This document shows positions 27,145 through 36,389 of a stretch of DNA of 64,000 bases, one piece after another. Where the stretch lies: contig NZ_QLKS01000003.1 in assembly GCF_003350005.1 (NCBI RefSeq), positions 372,001 through 436,000 of the forward strand, given 5' to 3'. Numbering within the stretch: position 1 is the first letter of the stretch; every line of letters begins with the position of its first letter. The stretch is from Psychrobacter proteolyticus. GTDB lineage: Bacteria > Pseudomonadota > Gammaproteobacteria > Pseudomonadales > Moraxellaceae. The notes beneath the pieces are model-generated. The model ran no database searches and had not been told where the DNA came from. It worked only from the letters and a program-made list of their open reading frames with translations. The translations under genes were made by a program, and so were the position numbers.

Positions 27145-28824
27145 CTAGGACAGCTGTTTAATACGCTGTAGTAATTGGTCAGTAGACGTATCAAATTGAC
27201 CTTGAGCATCTTTTTGCATGTGCTGCATAGCATGGTGTACGGAGTCTGCCATTTGCTTACCCATCTCGACGCCCCATTGATCAAACGGATTGATATCCCA
27301 AATGCTGGCCATGACATAGACCTTATGCTCGTAGAGCGCTATCAATGCTCCTAAGCTATGCGGCGTCAGCTCATCAATCAATAACGTGGTTGACGGTTGG
27401 TTACCACGGTAGTACTTATATTTGTCTGATTCGGACACTGTCTGTGGATCGACCAGATCTGTCACAGCAGCATTGCCAAATGCCAATACTCGACTTTGCG
27501 CCAAACAATTTGCTAAAGACAACTCGTGCTGTTGTTGCAATGAAGAGTTTCGCGCCTCATCACCGTAACGACGTACACAAGCGATAAAGTCACAGGAAAC
27601 CTGCTGCGTGCCTTGGTGTAGCAGCTGATAGAATGCATGCTGCGCATTTGAGCCAATTTCACCCCATAGAATTGGACACGTATCATAATCAATATGATCC
27701 CCATTTCGAGTAACTGACTTACCATTACTCTCCATCTCTAGCTGGGTAAGATAGCTGGGTAGATAGCCCAATCGGCCATCATAAGGCAATACAGTGTGCG
27801 CATTTACTTGTAAAAAAGTACTGTTCCAAACTGCCAGCAGGCCTAGTAGCACTGGTAAATTGTCAGCAAATTCAGCTTGTGCAAAATGCTCATCCATACT
27901 ATGCGCACCGCTTAATAAAGCCTTAAAGCCATTCATACCGATACGAATAGCAATGGCAAGGCCAATCGCCGACCATAAAGAAAAGCGACCACCGACCCAT
28001 TCCCAAAGCTGCAACTGATGCTCAGGATGAATTCCCCAAGCACTCATTTTTTCACTATTCGCTGAGATGCCGATAAAGTGACGACGCAACACACTATCTT
28101 CTGTACCTGCACGGAGTTTTGCCGTCGTAAGTAGCCAAGATAATGCTGTCTTAGCATTCGATAAGGTATCAACCGTACCAAAGGATTTGGAAGAAATAAT
28201 AAATAGCGTGGTCTCAGGGTTTAAATGCTTGAGTAGATTATCAAGCTGCGTACCGTCCATATTGGAGACAAAATGCACCTCAATATTGGTATCTGCCCAT
28301 TCATCAAGCGCCGTAGTCGCCATGAGTGGGCCAAGATCAGAGCCACCGACCCCAATATTGACAACGTCTGTAATGGCCTTGCCCGAAAACCCGCGCCACT
28401 TACCGTTTCGCACGCGTTCTGAGAGGCGTGCTACTTGAGCCAAACTATGATGTACATCAGCGACGATATTTTGTCCATCAACTTGTAATGTCGCTGTCTC
28501 TGGCAATCGTAATGCTGTGTGCAATGCAGCACGCTGCTCGCTGGTATTTACCATCGCCCCTTGTAGTAATGAATCAATACGAGCATCCAGCTCACAACTA
28601 TCGGCCAAACTTAGTAAGTTAGACAATACTGTCTGATCGATACGCTGCTTACTAAAGTCCATATACAGCGCACCAGCCTGCACGCTAAAATGCTTGGCAC
28701 GCTTATCATCTTGTGCAAATAGCTGTGCAAGGGACCATGGATGCTTTGCAAGCGTTTGTAGTTGCTGCCAGTATTTAGAATGTCGAGCACTACTATATGT
28801 TTTGTCGCCCTTTATTTCTTTCAT
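27145..28824 (-). CDS. pgi: Glucose-6-phosphate isomerase
   Basis: Interconverts glucose-6-P and fructose-6-P. 559 residues, full length. Visible signatures: NIGVGGSDLGPLMAT, ISSKSFGTVDTLSNA, GGRFSLWSAIGL (PGI signature 1 region), and the catalytic Glu/His segment GEIGSNAQHAFYQLLHQGT. The end INPFDQWGVEMGK is the classic PGI C-terminal signature. It begins 3 nt after the galU stop, so translational coupling is likely. Confidence 0.97.
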   Translation of the reverse strand: MKEIKGDKTYSSARHSKYWQQLQTLAKHPWSLAQLFAQDDKRAKHFSVQAGALYMDFSKQRIDQTVLSNLLSLADSCELDARIDSLLQGAMVNTSEQRAALHTALRLPETATLQVDGQNIVADVHHSLAQVARLSERVRNGKWRGFSGKAITDVVNIGVGGSDLGPLMATTALDEWADTNIEVHFVSNMDGTQLDNLLKHLNPETTLFIISSKSFGTVDTLSNAKTALSWLLTTAKLRAGTEDSVLRRHFIGISANSEKMSAWGIHPEHQLQLWEWVGGRFSLWSAIGLAIAIRIGMNGFKALLSGAHSMDEHFAQAEFADNLPVLLGLLAVWNSTFLQVNAHTVLPYDGRLGYLPSYLTQLEMESNGKSVTRNGDHIDYDTCPILWGEIGSNAQHAFYQLLHQGTQQVSCDFIACVRRYGDEARNSSLQQQHELSLANCLAQSRVLAFGNAAVTDLVDPQTVSESDKYKYYRGNQPSTTLLIDELTPHSLGALIALYEHKVYVMASIWDINPFDQWGVEMGKQMADSVHHAMQHMQKDAQGQFDTSTDQLLQRIKQLS

Positions 28825-28827
28825 CAG

Positions 28828-29712
28828 TTACTCATCATCTGCTAGTTGCTGCTCAGCAAAATAGATAAACGCCTGCATGTACGAACGCATATCGCCTGCA
28901 TCGTAGCTATCACCACGCATAGTTGTGACATGGACACCATATTCACTAATGAGCGAGTCAATCGCATCTGTCAGCTGAATTTCACCACCGACTGAAGCTT
29001 TAGTATTGGACAGGTAATCAAATATCTTATTGTTAAATACATAGCGCCCTACCACAGCCAGATTGGAAGGAGCAGCGGCTAAGTTGGGCTTTTCGACAAA
29101 ACCAGCCACTTTAAAGCTAGCATTAATCTTTACTTCTTCACTAATGTCATCAGTATTGCTGAGTTTTTCATCTAGTTGAGCAATACCATATTTATGTACA
29201 TCTTCATCCGCTACTTGATCAACCAATATCTGTGAGTGACCATCTGTAGAAAAGGCATCTAGCATAAAGGCCAAATTATCAGCTGACATATCAGTGGTAA
29301 ATGGATCAAGCACGACATCAGGCAATAATACGGCAAAGTCATGCTCACCGATGATTGGGCGCGCTGCCAATACCGCATGACCCAAACCCAAAGCCTTACC
29401 TTGGCGTATCATCGATACAGTTACGTCTTCTGGCAACCAGTTTAAGCTATCAGCCAGCTCATCTTTGCCCTTGTGACGTAACTGATTATCCAACTCCGCA
29501 TTGATATCAAAGTAGTTTTCAATCGCGCTCTTTTGCACATGACCAACCAAGACAATATGCTTGATACCAGCAGCGACAGCCTCTTCAACCACGTAATGAA
29601 TAGCAGGACGATTGCCAAGCGGTAACAACTCTTTTGGTACAGATTTCGACAATGGCAGCATACGTGTACCAAAGCCTGCGACAGGAATAACGGCGTGAGT
29701 AATTTTTTTCAT
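28828..29712 (-). CDS. galU: UTP-glucose-1-phosphate uridylyltransferase
   Basis: Makes UDP-glucose. N-terminal nucleotidyltransferase motif AVIPVAGFGTRMLP followed by KSVPKELLPLGNRPAIHYVV. Further GalU blocks: RQGKALGLGHAVLAA and FAVLLPDVVLDP, then FVEKPNLAAAPSNLAVVGRY. 294 residues, normal. It lies 69 nt after galE, in the same direction. Unlike its neighbours galE and the ugd-like gene, nothing in it looks degenerate. Confidence 0.96.
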   Translation of the reverse strand: MKKITHAVIPVAGFGTRMLPLSKSVPKELLPLGNRPAIHYVVEEAVAAGIKHIVLVGHVQKSAIENYFDINAELDNQLRHKGKDELADSLNWLPEDVTVSMIRQGKALGLGHAVLAARPIIGEHDFAVLLPDVVLDPFTTDMSADNLAFMLDAFSTDGHSQILVDQVADEDVHKYGIAQLDEKLSNTDDISEEVKINASFKVAGFVEKPNLAAAPSNLAVVGRYVFNNKIFDYLSNTKASVGGEIQLTDAIDSLISEYGVHVTTMRGDSYDAGDMRSYMQAFIYFAEQQLADDE

Positions 29713-29781
29713 GTGGGTAAGACTATCTCAAAAGTTAAGTTAGAATAAGCTAGCAAATAAACGATGATAGCTTAACAAGTA

Positions 29782-30860
29782 TCAAGATACATTGTATCCA
29801 TTCGGGTTCATGCTCTGCCAACGCCATGTATCTTGACACATATCAGTAATTAATAATTCGGCTTGCCACCCTAACAACGTTTTCGCTTTATCGGCACTGG
29901 CATAACGACTCGCAATATCACCTGCTCGACGATCTGTAAACTGATAAGGAATGGCCTGTCCAGATACATCAAGAAATGCAGATACCAACTCTAATACAGA
30001 CGTACCTTTGCCAGTACCTAAGTTAATAGGTAAAAAGCCTACTGAGTTTTGCGTCATGCTATCTTCATTTAGACTGGCTTGTTTATCTAGATAATTTAGT
30101 GCAGCCACGTGACCTTGAGCCAAATCAGTAACATGAATAAAGTCACGGACACCTGTTCCATCTACAGTAGGACAGTCATTACCAAAGATAATGAGCTTAT
30201 CAAGTTTACCGACGGCTACTTGAAAAATATAAGACATCAAATTATTAGGAATATCATTTGGGTCTTCCCCAATTTCTCCTGATGGATGGGCCCCTACTGG
30301 ATTAAAATATCTAAGAGCAATCAGGTTCCAGCTGTCATCGGATACGGCTAAATCTTCTAATATATGCTCGACGGTCAGCTTCCTCTGACCATAAGGGTTG
30401 GTACAAGAGCGCTTCGAGCTCTCATCGATGGGTAAGGATTCAGGATCACCATAGACAGTGGCAGAGGATGAAAAAACTAAATTCTTAACACTATGTTCTT
30501 TCATGACTTCTAACAAGGTTATGGTGCCGCTGACATTGTTATTATAGTATAGCAATGGCTTGGCAACTGACTCTCCCACTGCTTTTAACCCAGCGAAATG
30601 AATGACGCCAAAAAAATGATGTGCAGAAAATATTTTTTTGAGGGATTCAGCATCTCGTATATCGCCTTTGATAAACTCAACAGGCTGTCCAATAAGCATA
30701 GATACGCGATTGATCGCTTCATGGCTACTATTGGATAAGTTATCGTATACAACAATATCATAGCCTGCTTCATGCAATGCATTGCATTGCAAGTATGGGA
30801 ACCGATATATCTAGCACCGCCAGTAACTAATATTTTATTTTTTATAAAATTTTCAGGCAA
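29782..30860 (-). pseudogene. galE: UDP-glucose 4-epimerase, frameshifted
   Basis: Nearly all of GalE is readable but in two frames. The first (30860 down to about 30790) gives NKILVTGGARYIGSHTC, the NAD-binding start. The second continues NALHEAGYDIVVYDNLSNSS and runs intact to the stop at 29782, including SSSATVYGDP, the Y-x3-K in NPYGQRK and DRRAGDIASRYAS. The join holds TGCAATGCAATGC; removing one TGCAA restores a perfect frame, so a 5-bp duplication is the likely cause. The NAD loop also has Arg for the second Gly (AGA for GGA). No ATG exists at the 5' end; TTG 30860 is the only candidate and it abuts the sucD terminator. An internal TTG (30792) would make a protein without the NAD loop. 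Confidence 0.85.
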
Positions 30861-30890
30861 AAAAAAGACACCCCATTGTAGGGGTGTCTT
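30859..30890 (-). terminator. Intrinsic terminator after sucD
   Basis: On the minus strand AAGACACCCC / GGGGTGTCTT with a 6-nt loop and a run of 8 T. The T run directly touches the first possible galE codon. Confidence 0.92.
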
Positions 30891-30937
30891 AGCAGTAATT
30901 CAATAGAGTTTTAGTAGTTAGTAGACTAATGCCTATT

Positions 30938-31813
30938 TTACCAACCAGTAACTTCTTTTAGCTTATCACCAAGTTTAGATGGGTCACGTGTGTACGCGAT
31001 ACCAGCATCTTCAAACGCTTTGAATTTCTCTTCAGCAGTACCTTGACCACCAGAGATGATAGCCCCAGCATGGCCCATACGCTTACCTTCTGGAGCAGTA
31101 ACACCAGCGATATAACCCACAACTGGCTTAGTTACATGGTCTTTGATGTAAGCAGCAGCTTCTTCTTCAGCAGTACCACCGATTTCGCCGATTAGGATGA
31201 TAGCTTCAGTTTGTGGATCAGCTTCAAACAGTTTCAGTGCGTCAATCTGGTTCATACCAGGGATAGGATCACCACCGATACCGATACAAGTTGACTGACC
31301 AAAACCAAGCTTAGTAGTTTGAGCTACGGCTTCATAAGTCAACGTACCAGAGCGTGAAATGATACCCACTTTACCTGGCTGATGGATATGGCCTGGCATG
31401 ATGCCGATTTTGCACTGACCTGGAGTGATAACGCCTGGGCAGTTAGGACCAACCAAACGTACGTCACCAGCTTCTTCAAGATAGCGTTTTGCTTTTAGCA
31501 TATCGATAGTCGGTACGCCTTCAGTGATCACAACGATCAACTTAACGCCAGCATCGATTGCTTCAACGATAGAATCTAGTACAAATGGTGCTGGTACGTA
31601 GATAACAGAAGCGTCAGCTTGAGTCGCTTCCATGGCTTCCGCCATGGTGTTGAATACTGGTAGGCCTAGGTGCGTTTGGCCGCCTTTACCTGGCGTTACA
31701 CCACCAACTACTTTTGTACCATATTCAATGGCTTGTTCAGAATGGAACGTACCATTTTTACCAGTAAAACCTTGTACCAATACTTTGGTATCTTTATCGA
31801 TTAATACACTCAT
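30938..31813 (-). CDS. sucD: Succinyl-CoA ligase alpha subunit
   Basis: With SucC converts succinyl-CoA to succinate with NTP synthesis. CoA-binding start [20 protein letters not shown], then [30 protein letters not shown], and the phospho-His loop [17 protein letters not shown]. 291 residues, full length. AAGGAAAA precedes the ATG. It lies 149 nt after sucC, and that spacer folds into a nested stem-loop. Confidence 0.98.
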   Translation of the reverse strand: MSVLIDKDTKVLVQGFTGKNGTFHSEQAIEYGTKVVGGVTPGKGGQTHLGLPVFNTMAEAMEATQADASVIYVPAPFVLDSIVEAIDAGVKLIVVITEGVPTIDMLKAKRYLEEAGDVRLVGPNCPGVITPGQCKIGIMPGHIHQPGKVGIISRSGTLTYEAVAQTTKLGFGQSTCIGIGGDPIPGMNQIDALKLFEADPQTEAIILIGEIGGTAEEEAAAYIKDHVTKPVVGYIAGVTAPEGKRMGHAGAIISGGQGTAEEKFKAFEDAGIAYTRDPSKLGDKLKEVTGW

Positions 31814-31846
31814 TATATTTTCCTTGTATTCGGTTGTCTTGTAACA

Positions 31847-31904
31847 GTGGTCTTTATAGCTATTGTTATCGGATTTTGATAACCAATCTTTGCTATAAAA
31901 CCAC
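31847..31904 (-). other. Nested stem-loop in the sucC-sucD spacer
   Basis: Outer stem GTGGT-c-TTTATAGC (31847-31860) with GCTATAAA-ACCAC (31892-31904): 13 pairs and one bulge. Inner stem TTGTTATC (31863-31870) with GATAA-c-CAA (31878-31886). No T run, so it is not a classical terminator. It shares TAGCTATT and TTGATAACCAAT with the sdhA-sdhB spacer. Confidence 0.7.
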
Positions 31905-31962
31905 CACTACGATTTGACTACTATGCTTAAGCGTTTATCTCTAAACACTTATGTTTAAAGAC

Positions 31963-33129
31963 TTACGCTTTAACAGCATCGACAATTTTTTGAGCCGCGT
32001 CAGATAAACCTTGAGCTGAAATCAATTTCAGACCAGACTCTTCTAGGATTTGTGCGCCTAGCTCAGCGTTGTTACCTTCTAAACGAACAACAACTGGTAC
32101 TTGTACGTCAACTTCTTTGATAGCAGCGATAATAGCTTCTGCAATCATGTCACAACGTACGATACCGCCGAAGATGTTGATTAGAACGCCTTCAACACTG
32201 CTGTCTTCTAGGATGATTTTGAACGCTTCAACAACGCGATCTTTAGTTGCGCCGCCGCCAACGTCCAAGAAGTTAGCAGGCTTGCCGCCATACAATTTGA
32301 TGATGTCCATGGTCGCCATTGCAAGACCAGCACCGTTAACCATACAACCGATGTTACCTTCTAGAGCAACATAGTTTAGGTCAAATTCAGCGGCTTTAAG
32401 CTCACGCTCATTTTCTTGAGTCTTGTCTTGTAGCGCTGCGATTTTTGGCAGACGATATAGTGCGTTTGAATCGATACCGATTTTGCCATCAACACAAACG
32501 ATTTCGCCATTTTCACGAACAGCTAATGGGTTGATTTCCATTAGAGCAAAGTCATTTTCAACAAATGCTTTATAAGCGCCAGTCATCAATTTAACAAACT
32601 GGTTGATTTGCTTGCCTTCTAGACCAAGTTTGAACGCAACGTCGCGCGCTTGGAAAGGCATTAGACCAACTAAAGGATCAACATGTACTTTGAAGATTTT
32701 TTCTGGTGTCTCGTTTGCTACTTCTTCGATATCAACACCACCTTCAGTTGATGCCATGAAGGTTACACGACGAGTCGCACGATCAACTACTGCACCAAGA
32801 TATAGCTCAGTTTGTACTGGGTACATATCTTCTGCAACCAATACGAAGTTTACTGGCTGACCATCAGCATCAGTTTGGAACGTTACTAGGTTAGTACCGA
32901 TCAGCTCTTCAGCAACTTGCTTAGCTTCTTCACGAGTTTTAACCAGCTTCACACCACCAGCTTTACCGCGACCACCAGCATGTACTTGCGCTTTAATTAC
33001 CGCAATGTCAGTTGGGGTTTTATCAAAAGCTGCAGCAGCTTCTTCGCCGTTATGAGCGATGATGCCTTCTTGAATTGGCAAACCGTAGCTTTTTAATAGC
33101 TCTTTTGCTTGATACTCATGTAAATTCAT
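31963..33129 (-). CDS. sucC: Succinyl-CoA ligase beta subunit
   Basis: ATP-grasp subunit, 388 residues. Signatures: [36 protein letters not shown] (here IKAQ-), the metal-site region [13 protein letters not shown], and [24 protein letters not shown] precedes the ATG. It is followed by sucD as usual and preceded by lpd. Confidence 0.98.
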   Translation of the reverse strand: MNLHEYQAKELLKSYGLPIQEGIIAHNGEEAAAAFDKTPTDIAVIKAQVHAGGRGKAGGVKLVKTREEAKQVAEELIGTNLVTFQTDADGQPVNFVLVAEDMYPVQTELYLGAVVDRATRRVTFMASTEGGVDIEEVANETPEKIFKVHVDPLVGLMPFQARDVAFKLGLEGKQINQFVKLMTGAYKAFVENDFALMEINPLAVRENGEIVCVDGKIGIDSNALYRLPKIAALQDKTQENERELKAAEFDLNYVALEGNIGCMVNGAGLAMATMDIIKLYGGKPANFLDVGGGATKDRVVEAFKIILEDSSVEGVLINIFGGIVRCDMIAEAIIAAIKEVDVQVPVVVRLEGNNAELGAQILEESGLKLISAQGLSDAAQKIVDAVKA

Positions 33130-33168
33130 TGATTGTATCCTTTATTTTTTACAATTAATAAAAAGTGA

Positions 33169-33220
33169 AATCAAGTGCGCACATGTACATATTAATCATA
33201 CGTCTGACGCACTCATGATT
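33169..33220 (-). other. Stem-loop in the lpd-sucC spacer
   Basis: AATCAAGTGCG (33169-33179) can pair with CGCACT-ca-TGATT (33208-33220): 11 pairs with a 2-nt bulge and a 28-nt loop. It lies 40 nt upstream of the sucC start on the message. Confidence 0.45.
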
Positions 33221-33287
33221 GTGGCATCACCAAAATAGCGATACCCCAATCAGGTTGTAAATCGATAATAACTAAACGAGCAACTAC

Positions 33288-34742
33288 TTATTTCTTACGT
33301 TTTTTGCGCTGGATGGCGTGAATTGCGCGACCATCTGCAGATAGAGCAGCTTCATGCACTGCTTCTGAAATAGTTGGATGAGCAAATGTCATCAACTGCA
33401 AGTCTTCGATACTAGAAACAAATTCCATCGCGATCATACCTTGATGGACGATATCACCAGCACCAGCAGAGATAGCATGCATACCTAATAGACGATCTGT
33501 TTTCGCATCAGCAACTACTTTCACAGAACCTTGCGCTTCACTTTGCGCTAATGCACGACCGTTAGCAGCCAAGTTGAAAGAACCTGTTTTAACTTCATAG
33601 CCAGCTTCTTCAGCTTCTTGCTCAGTCAAACCTACCCATGCGATTTCTGGGTGAGTATAAATGACATTGATGATAGTGTCATAGTTAACTTGAGGTTTTT
33701 CGCCATGAATACGCTCAACGGCCATCATGCCTTCTTCCATTGCTTTGTGCGCAAGCATAGGACCACGGACCAAATCACCGATAGCATAAACGCCATCAAG
33801 ATTGGTTTTGCACTGGTCATTAACATCGATAAGGCCACGTTCAGTCAACGTGATACCGCTGTCATCGCCAAGCAGTTTTTCAGAATAAGCGCGACGACCA
33901 ACACAAACGATTAGCTTGTCAAAGCTCTCTTCAGAAGATTCACCTTTGCTTTCGCTAGTGACGACAACTTGGTCACCTTGTACTTCAGCATTGGTTACTT
34001 TGGTATCGACACGGATATCAAGACCTTGCTTCTTCAGCATTTTGCCAGCTTCTTTTGAGATGTCTTTGTCAGCAGCAGCTAAGAAACTAGGAAGTGCTTC
34101 ATATACTACTACTTCTGCACCTAGACGACGCCATACTGAACCAAGCTCAAGACCGATAACACCAGCACCAATAACGCCTAGACGCTTAGGGACTGAGGTA
34201 AAATCAAGTGCGCCCGTTGAATCAACAATACGGTCACCGTCAGTTTTGGCAACAGGAATCTCGATAGGCACAGAACCGGCCGCAAGAATAACATTCTTAG
34301 CAGTGATCGTCGTTTCGCTTTCGTCTTCTAGAGCAGTAAATTTGACTTTTTTATCAGCGCCTTTACCGTCAACTAAAGTACCCCAGCCTTGTAGCCAGTC
34401 AACACCATTGCCTTTTAGCAACGCTGCAACACCACCAGTCAACTGCTTAACAATACCTTCTTTACGCTCTATCATTTTCTCGATATTGATAGCAACGTCA
34501 CCAGTACTAATACCGTGCTCGTCAAGGTCATGCTTAGTAGCTTCGTAACGATGTGAGCTGTCAAGTAGGGCTTTTGATGGGATACAACCAACGTTTAAGC
34601 AAGTACCGCCAAGTGCTGGCTCGCCTTTGTAAACGCGCTTTTCGATACAAGCAACACTCATACCGAGCTGGCCTGCACGAATAGCTGCTTCGTAACCACC
34701 AGGACCGCCGCCGATGACGACTAAATCATAATTGTCTTTCAT
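33288..34742 (-). CDS. lpd: Dihydrolipoamide dehydrogenase (E3)
   Basis: FAD-dependent E3 that reoxidises the lipoyl group of the 2-oxoglutarate (and probably pyruvate) dehydrogenase. FAD loop [21 protein letters not shown], redox disulfide [16 protein letters not shown] loop [17 protein letters not shown], and the C-terminal active-site His region [14 protein letters not shown]. 484 residues. AGGAACG precedes the ATG. It lies between sucB and sucC. Confidence 0.98.
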   Translation of the reverse strand: MKDNYDLVVIGGGPGGYEAAIRAGQLGMSVACIEKRVYKGEPALGGTCLNVGCIPSKALLDSSHRYEATKHDLDEHGISTGDVAINIEKMIERKEGIVKQLTGGVAALLKGNGVDWLQGWGTLVDGKGADKKVKFTALEDESETTITAKNVILAAGSVPIEIPVAKTDGDRIVDSTGALDFTSVPKRLGVIGAGVIGLELGSVWRRLGAEVVVYEALPSFLAAADKDISKEAGKMLKKQGLDIRVDTKVTNAEVQGDQVVVTSESKGESSEESFDKLIVCVGRRAYSEKLLGDDSGITLTERGLIDVNDQCKTNLDGVYAIGDLVRGPMLAHKAMEEGMMAVERIHGEKPQVNYDTIINVIYTHPEIAWVGLTEQEAEEAGYEVKTGSFNLAANGRALAQSEAQGSVKVVADAKTDRLLGMHAISAGAGDIVHQGMIAMEFVSSIEDLQLMTFAHPTISEAVHEAALSADGRAIHAIQRKKRKK

Positions 34743-34962
34743 AGTACGTTCCTATTTTTAATTGTATGTGTCATTTAAACTGGTTATTTTCTCGCTGATA
34801 GATCAGCGTTATCTACACTGAATAGTTAATACACTATGTCAGTGAGATAGGCTCACTCATCGATAATCGATAGCAAGTCACCATTATTAAATTCATTTAA
34901 ATACAGTTATCAGCGCATGAAGAGATCGCTGAGTAATAAAAATCATTATCTATACCAAAGTT

Positions 34963-34997
34963 AAAAAGCTTGTATCAGCGGTTGCCAATACAAGCTT
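34963..34997 (-). terminator. Terminator-like hairpin between sucB and lpd
   Basis: On the minus strand AAGCTTGTAT / ATACAAGCTT with a 12-nt loop, followed by TTTTTAAC. It lies only 7 nt past the sucB stop. The stem is not GC-rich, so termination may be partial. Confidence 0.6.
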
Positions 34998-35003
34998 AAA
35001 AGC

Positions 35004-36251
35004 TTACAGGTCTAGTAGTAGCATTGCAGGGTCTTCGACCAACTCTTTGATAGTTACCAAGAACTGTACTGCTTCTTTACCATCGATCATACGATGGTCA
35101 TAAGATAGCGCTAGGTACATCATTGGTAAGATTTCAACTTTGCCATCGACAGCCATTGGGCGGTCATTGATAGCGTGCATACCTAGGATAGCAGTTTGTG
35201 GTGGGTTCAAGATAGGTGTTGACATCAATGAACCAAATACACCACCGTTAGAGATAGTGAAAGTACCGCCAGTCATGTCTTCTAGACCAAGCTTACCTTG
35301 CTGTGCTTTACCGCCAAACTCACGGATTGTGCTTTCAACGTCAGCCATGCTCATGCGATCAGTATCACGTAATACTGGAACAACCAAGCCACGATCTGAA
35401 GATACGGCTACACCGATATCATAAAAACCATGATAAACAATGTCATCACCATCTAGTGAAGCGTTTACTGCTGGGAAGCGTTTTAGCGCTTCTGTCGCTG
35501 CTTTTACGAATAACGACATAAAGCCTAAACGTACACCATGACGTTTTTCGAACTTCTCTTTATATTTAGCGCGCATGTCCATCAATGGCTTCATGTTCAC
35601 TTCGTTAAACGTCGTCAACATGGCTGTATCTTGTGATGCTGATAATAGACGCTCAGCAACACGCTTACGAAGACGAGTCATTGGAACACGTTTTTCAGTA
35701 CGCTCACCCATTGATTCAGCAACAGGACGGCCGCTATCAGACTTGATACTGCTGTCTGATTTCAATGTTGGATTAGCCATATCAGTTTTGGTTACACGAC
35801 CACCGCGGCCACTACCTTCAACTTCTTTAGGATCTACGCCTGACTCTTTTGCTGCTTTACGAACTGCTGGGCTTTGATCTTTATGATCAGCTTCGCCTTT
35901 CTTATCTGTTGCTTGAACAGGCTCGCCGCCATCGGCAGCTTGTTTTGCTTGAACTGGCGCAGCTGGTTGGTCTGGATCTACTGCTGGCGCTTCTTCTGCG
36001 CTAGCACCAGCACTTGCACCTGCTTCAAACTGAGCGATAAGCTCATCAGACAATACAGTATCGTCAACTTGCTTTACGATTTTGGTCAATACACCATCAT
36101 CAGGTGCTACAACTTCTAATACAACTTTATCAGTTTCAATTTCAGCCAATAGGTCATCACGATTAACTTGTTGACCTTCAGTGACGTGCCACTCAACGAT
36201 TGTGCCATCGGCAACCGATTCTGGAAAAACGGGGGCTTTGATGTCAGCCAT
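35004..36251 (-). CDS. sucB: Dihydrolipoamide succinyltransferase (E2o)
   Basis: Core of the 2-oxoglutarate dehydrogenase complex, 415 residues. Lipoyl domain with the modified Lys in [16 protein letters not shown]; an Ala/Pro/Glu-rich linker; the E3/E1-binding domain [19 protein letters not shown]; a second linker; and a catalytic domain ending in [19 protein letters not shown], with the active His and Asp. AAGGAG lies 8 nt before the ATG. It follows sucA by 138 nt. Confidence 0.98.
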   Translation of the reverse strand: MADIKAPVFPESVADGTIVEWHVTEGQQVNRDDLLAEIETDKVVLEVVAPDDGVLTKIVKQVDDTVLSDELIAQFEAGASAGASAEEAPAVDPDQPAAPVQAKQAADGGEPVQATDKKGEADHKDQSPAVRKAAKESGVDPKEVEGSGRGGRVTKTDMANPTLKSDSSIKSDSGRPVAESMGERTEKRVPMTRLRKRVAERLLSASQDTAMLTTFNEVNMKPLMDMRAKYKEKFEKRHGVRLGFMSLFVKAATEALKRFPAVNASLDGDDIVYHGFYDIGVAVSSDRGLVVPVLRDTDRMSMADVESTIREFGGKAQQGKLGLEDMTGGTFTISNGGVFGSLMSTPILNPPQTAILGMHAINDRPMAVDGKVEILPMMYLALSYDHRMIDGKEAVQFLVTIKELVEDPAMLLLDL

Positions 36252-36389
36252 CGATATACTCCTTAGATTTGGATATTCATACTTATTATTAAGTCGTGAT
36301 AGGCAATCAGTAATCTTCTAATAACTTTGCTTATATTTTATTAAAAAACACTGACTGTCATCGCCTGATTCATTTATTTTTAAAGCTTA

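Noticed and set aside
29782..30792. galE as a shorter functional gene starting at the internal TTG 30792
   Set aside because: It would lack the whole NAD-binding loop and first beta strand, so it cannot be a working epimerase; treated as part of a pseudogene.
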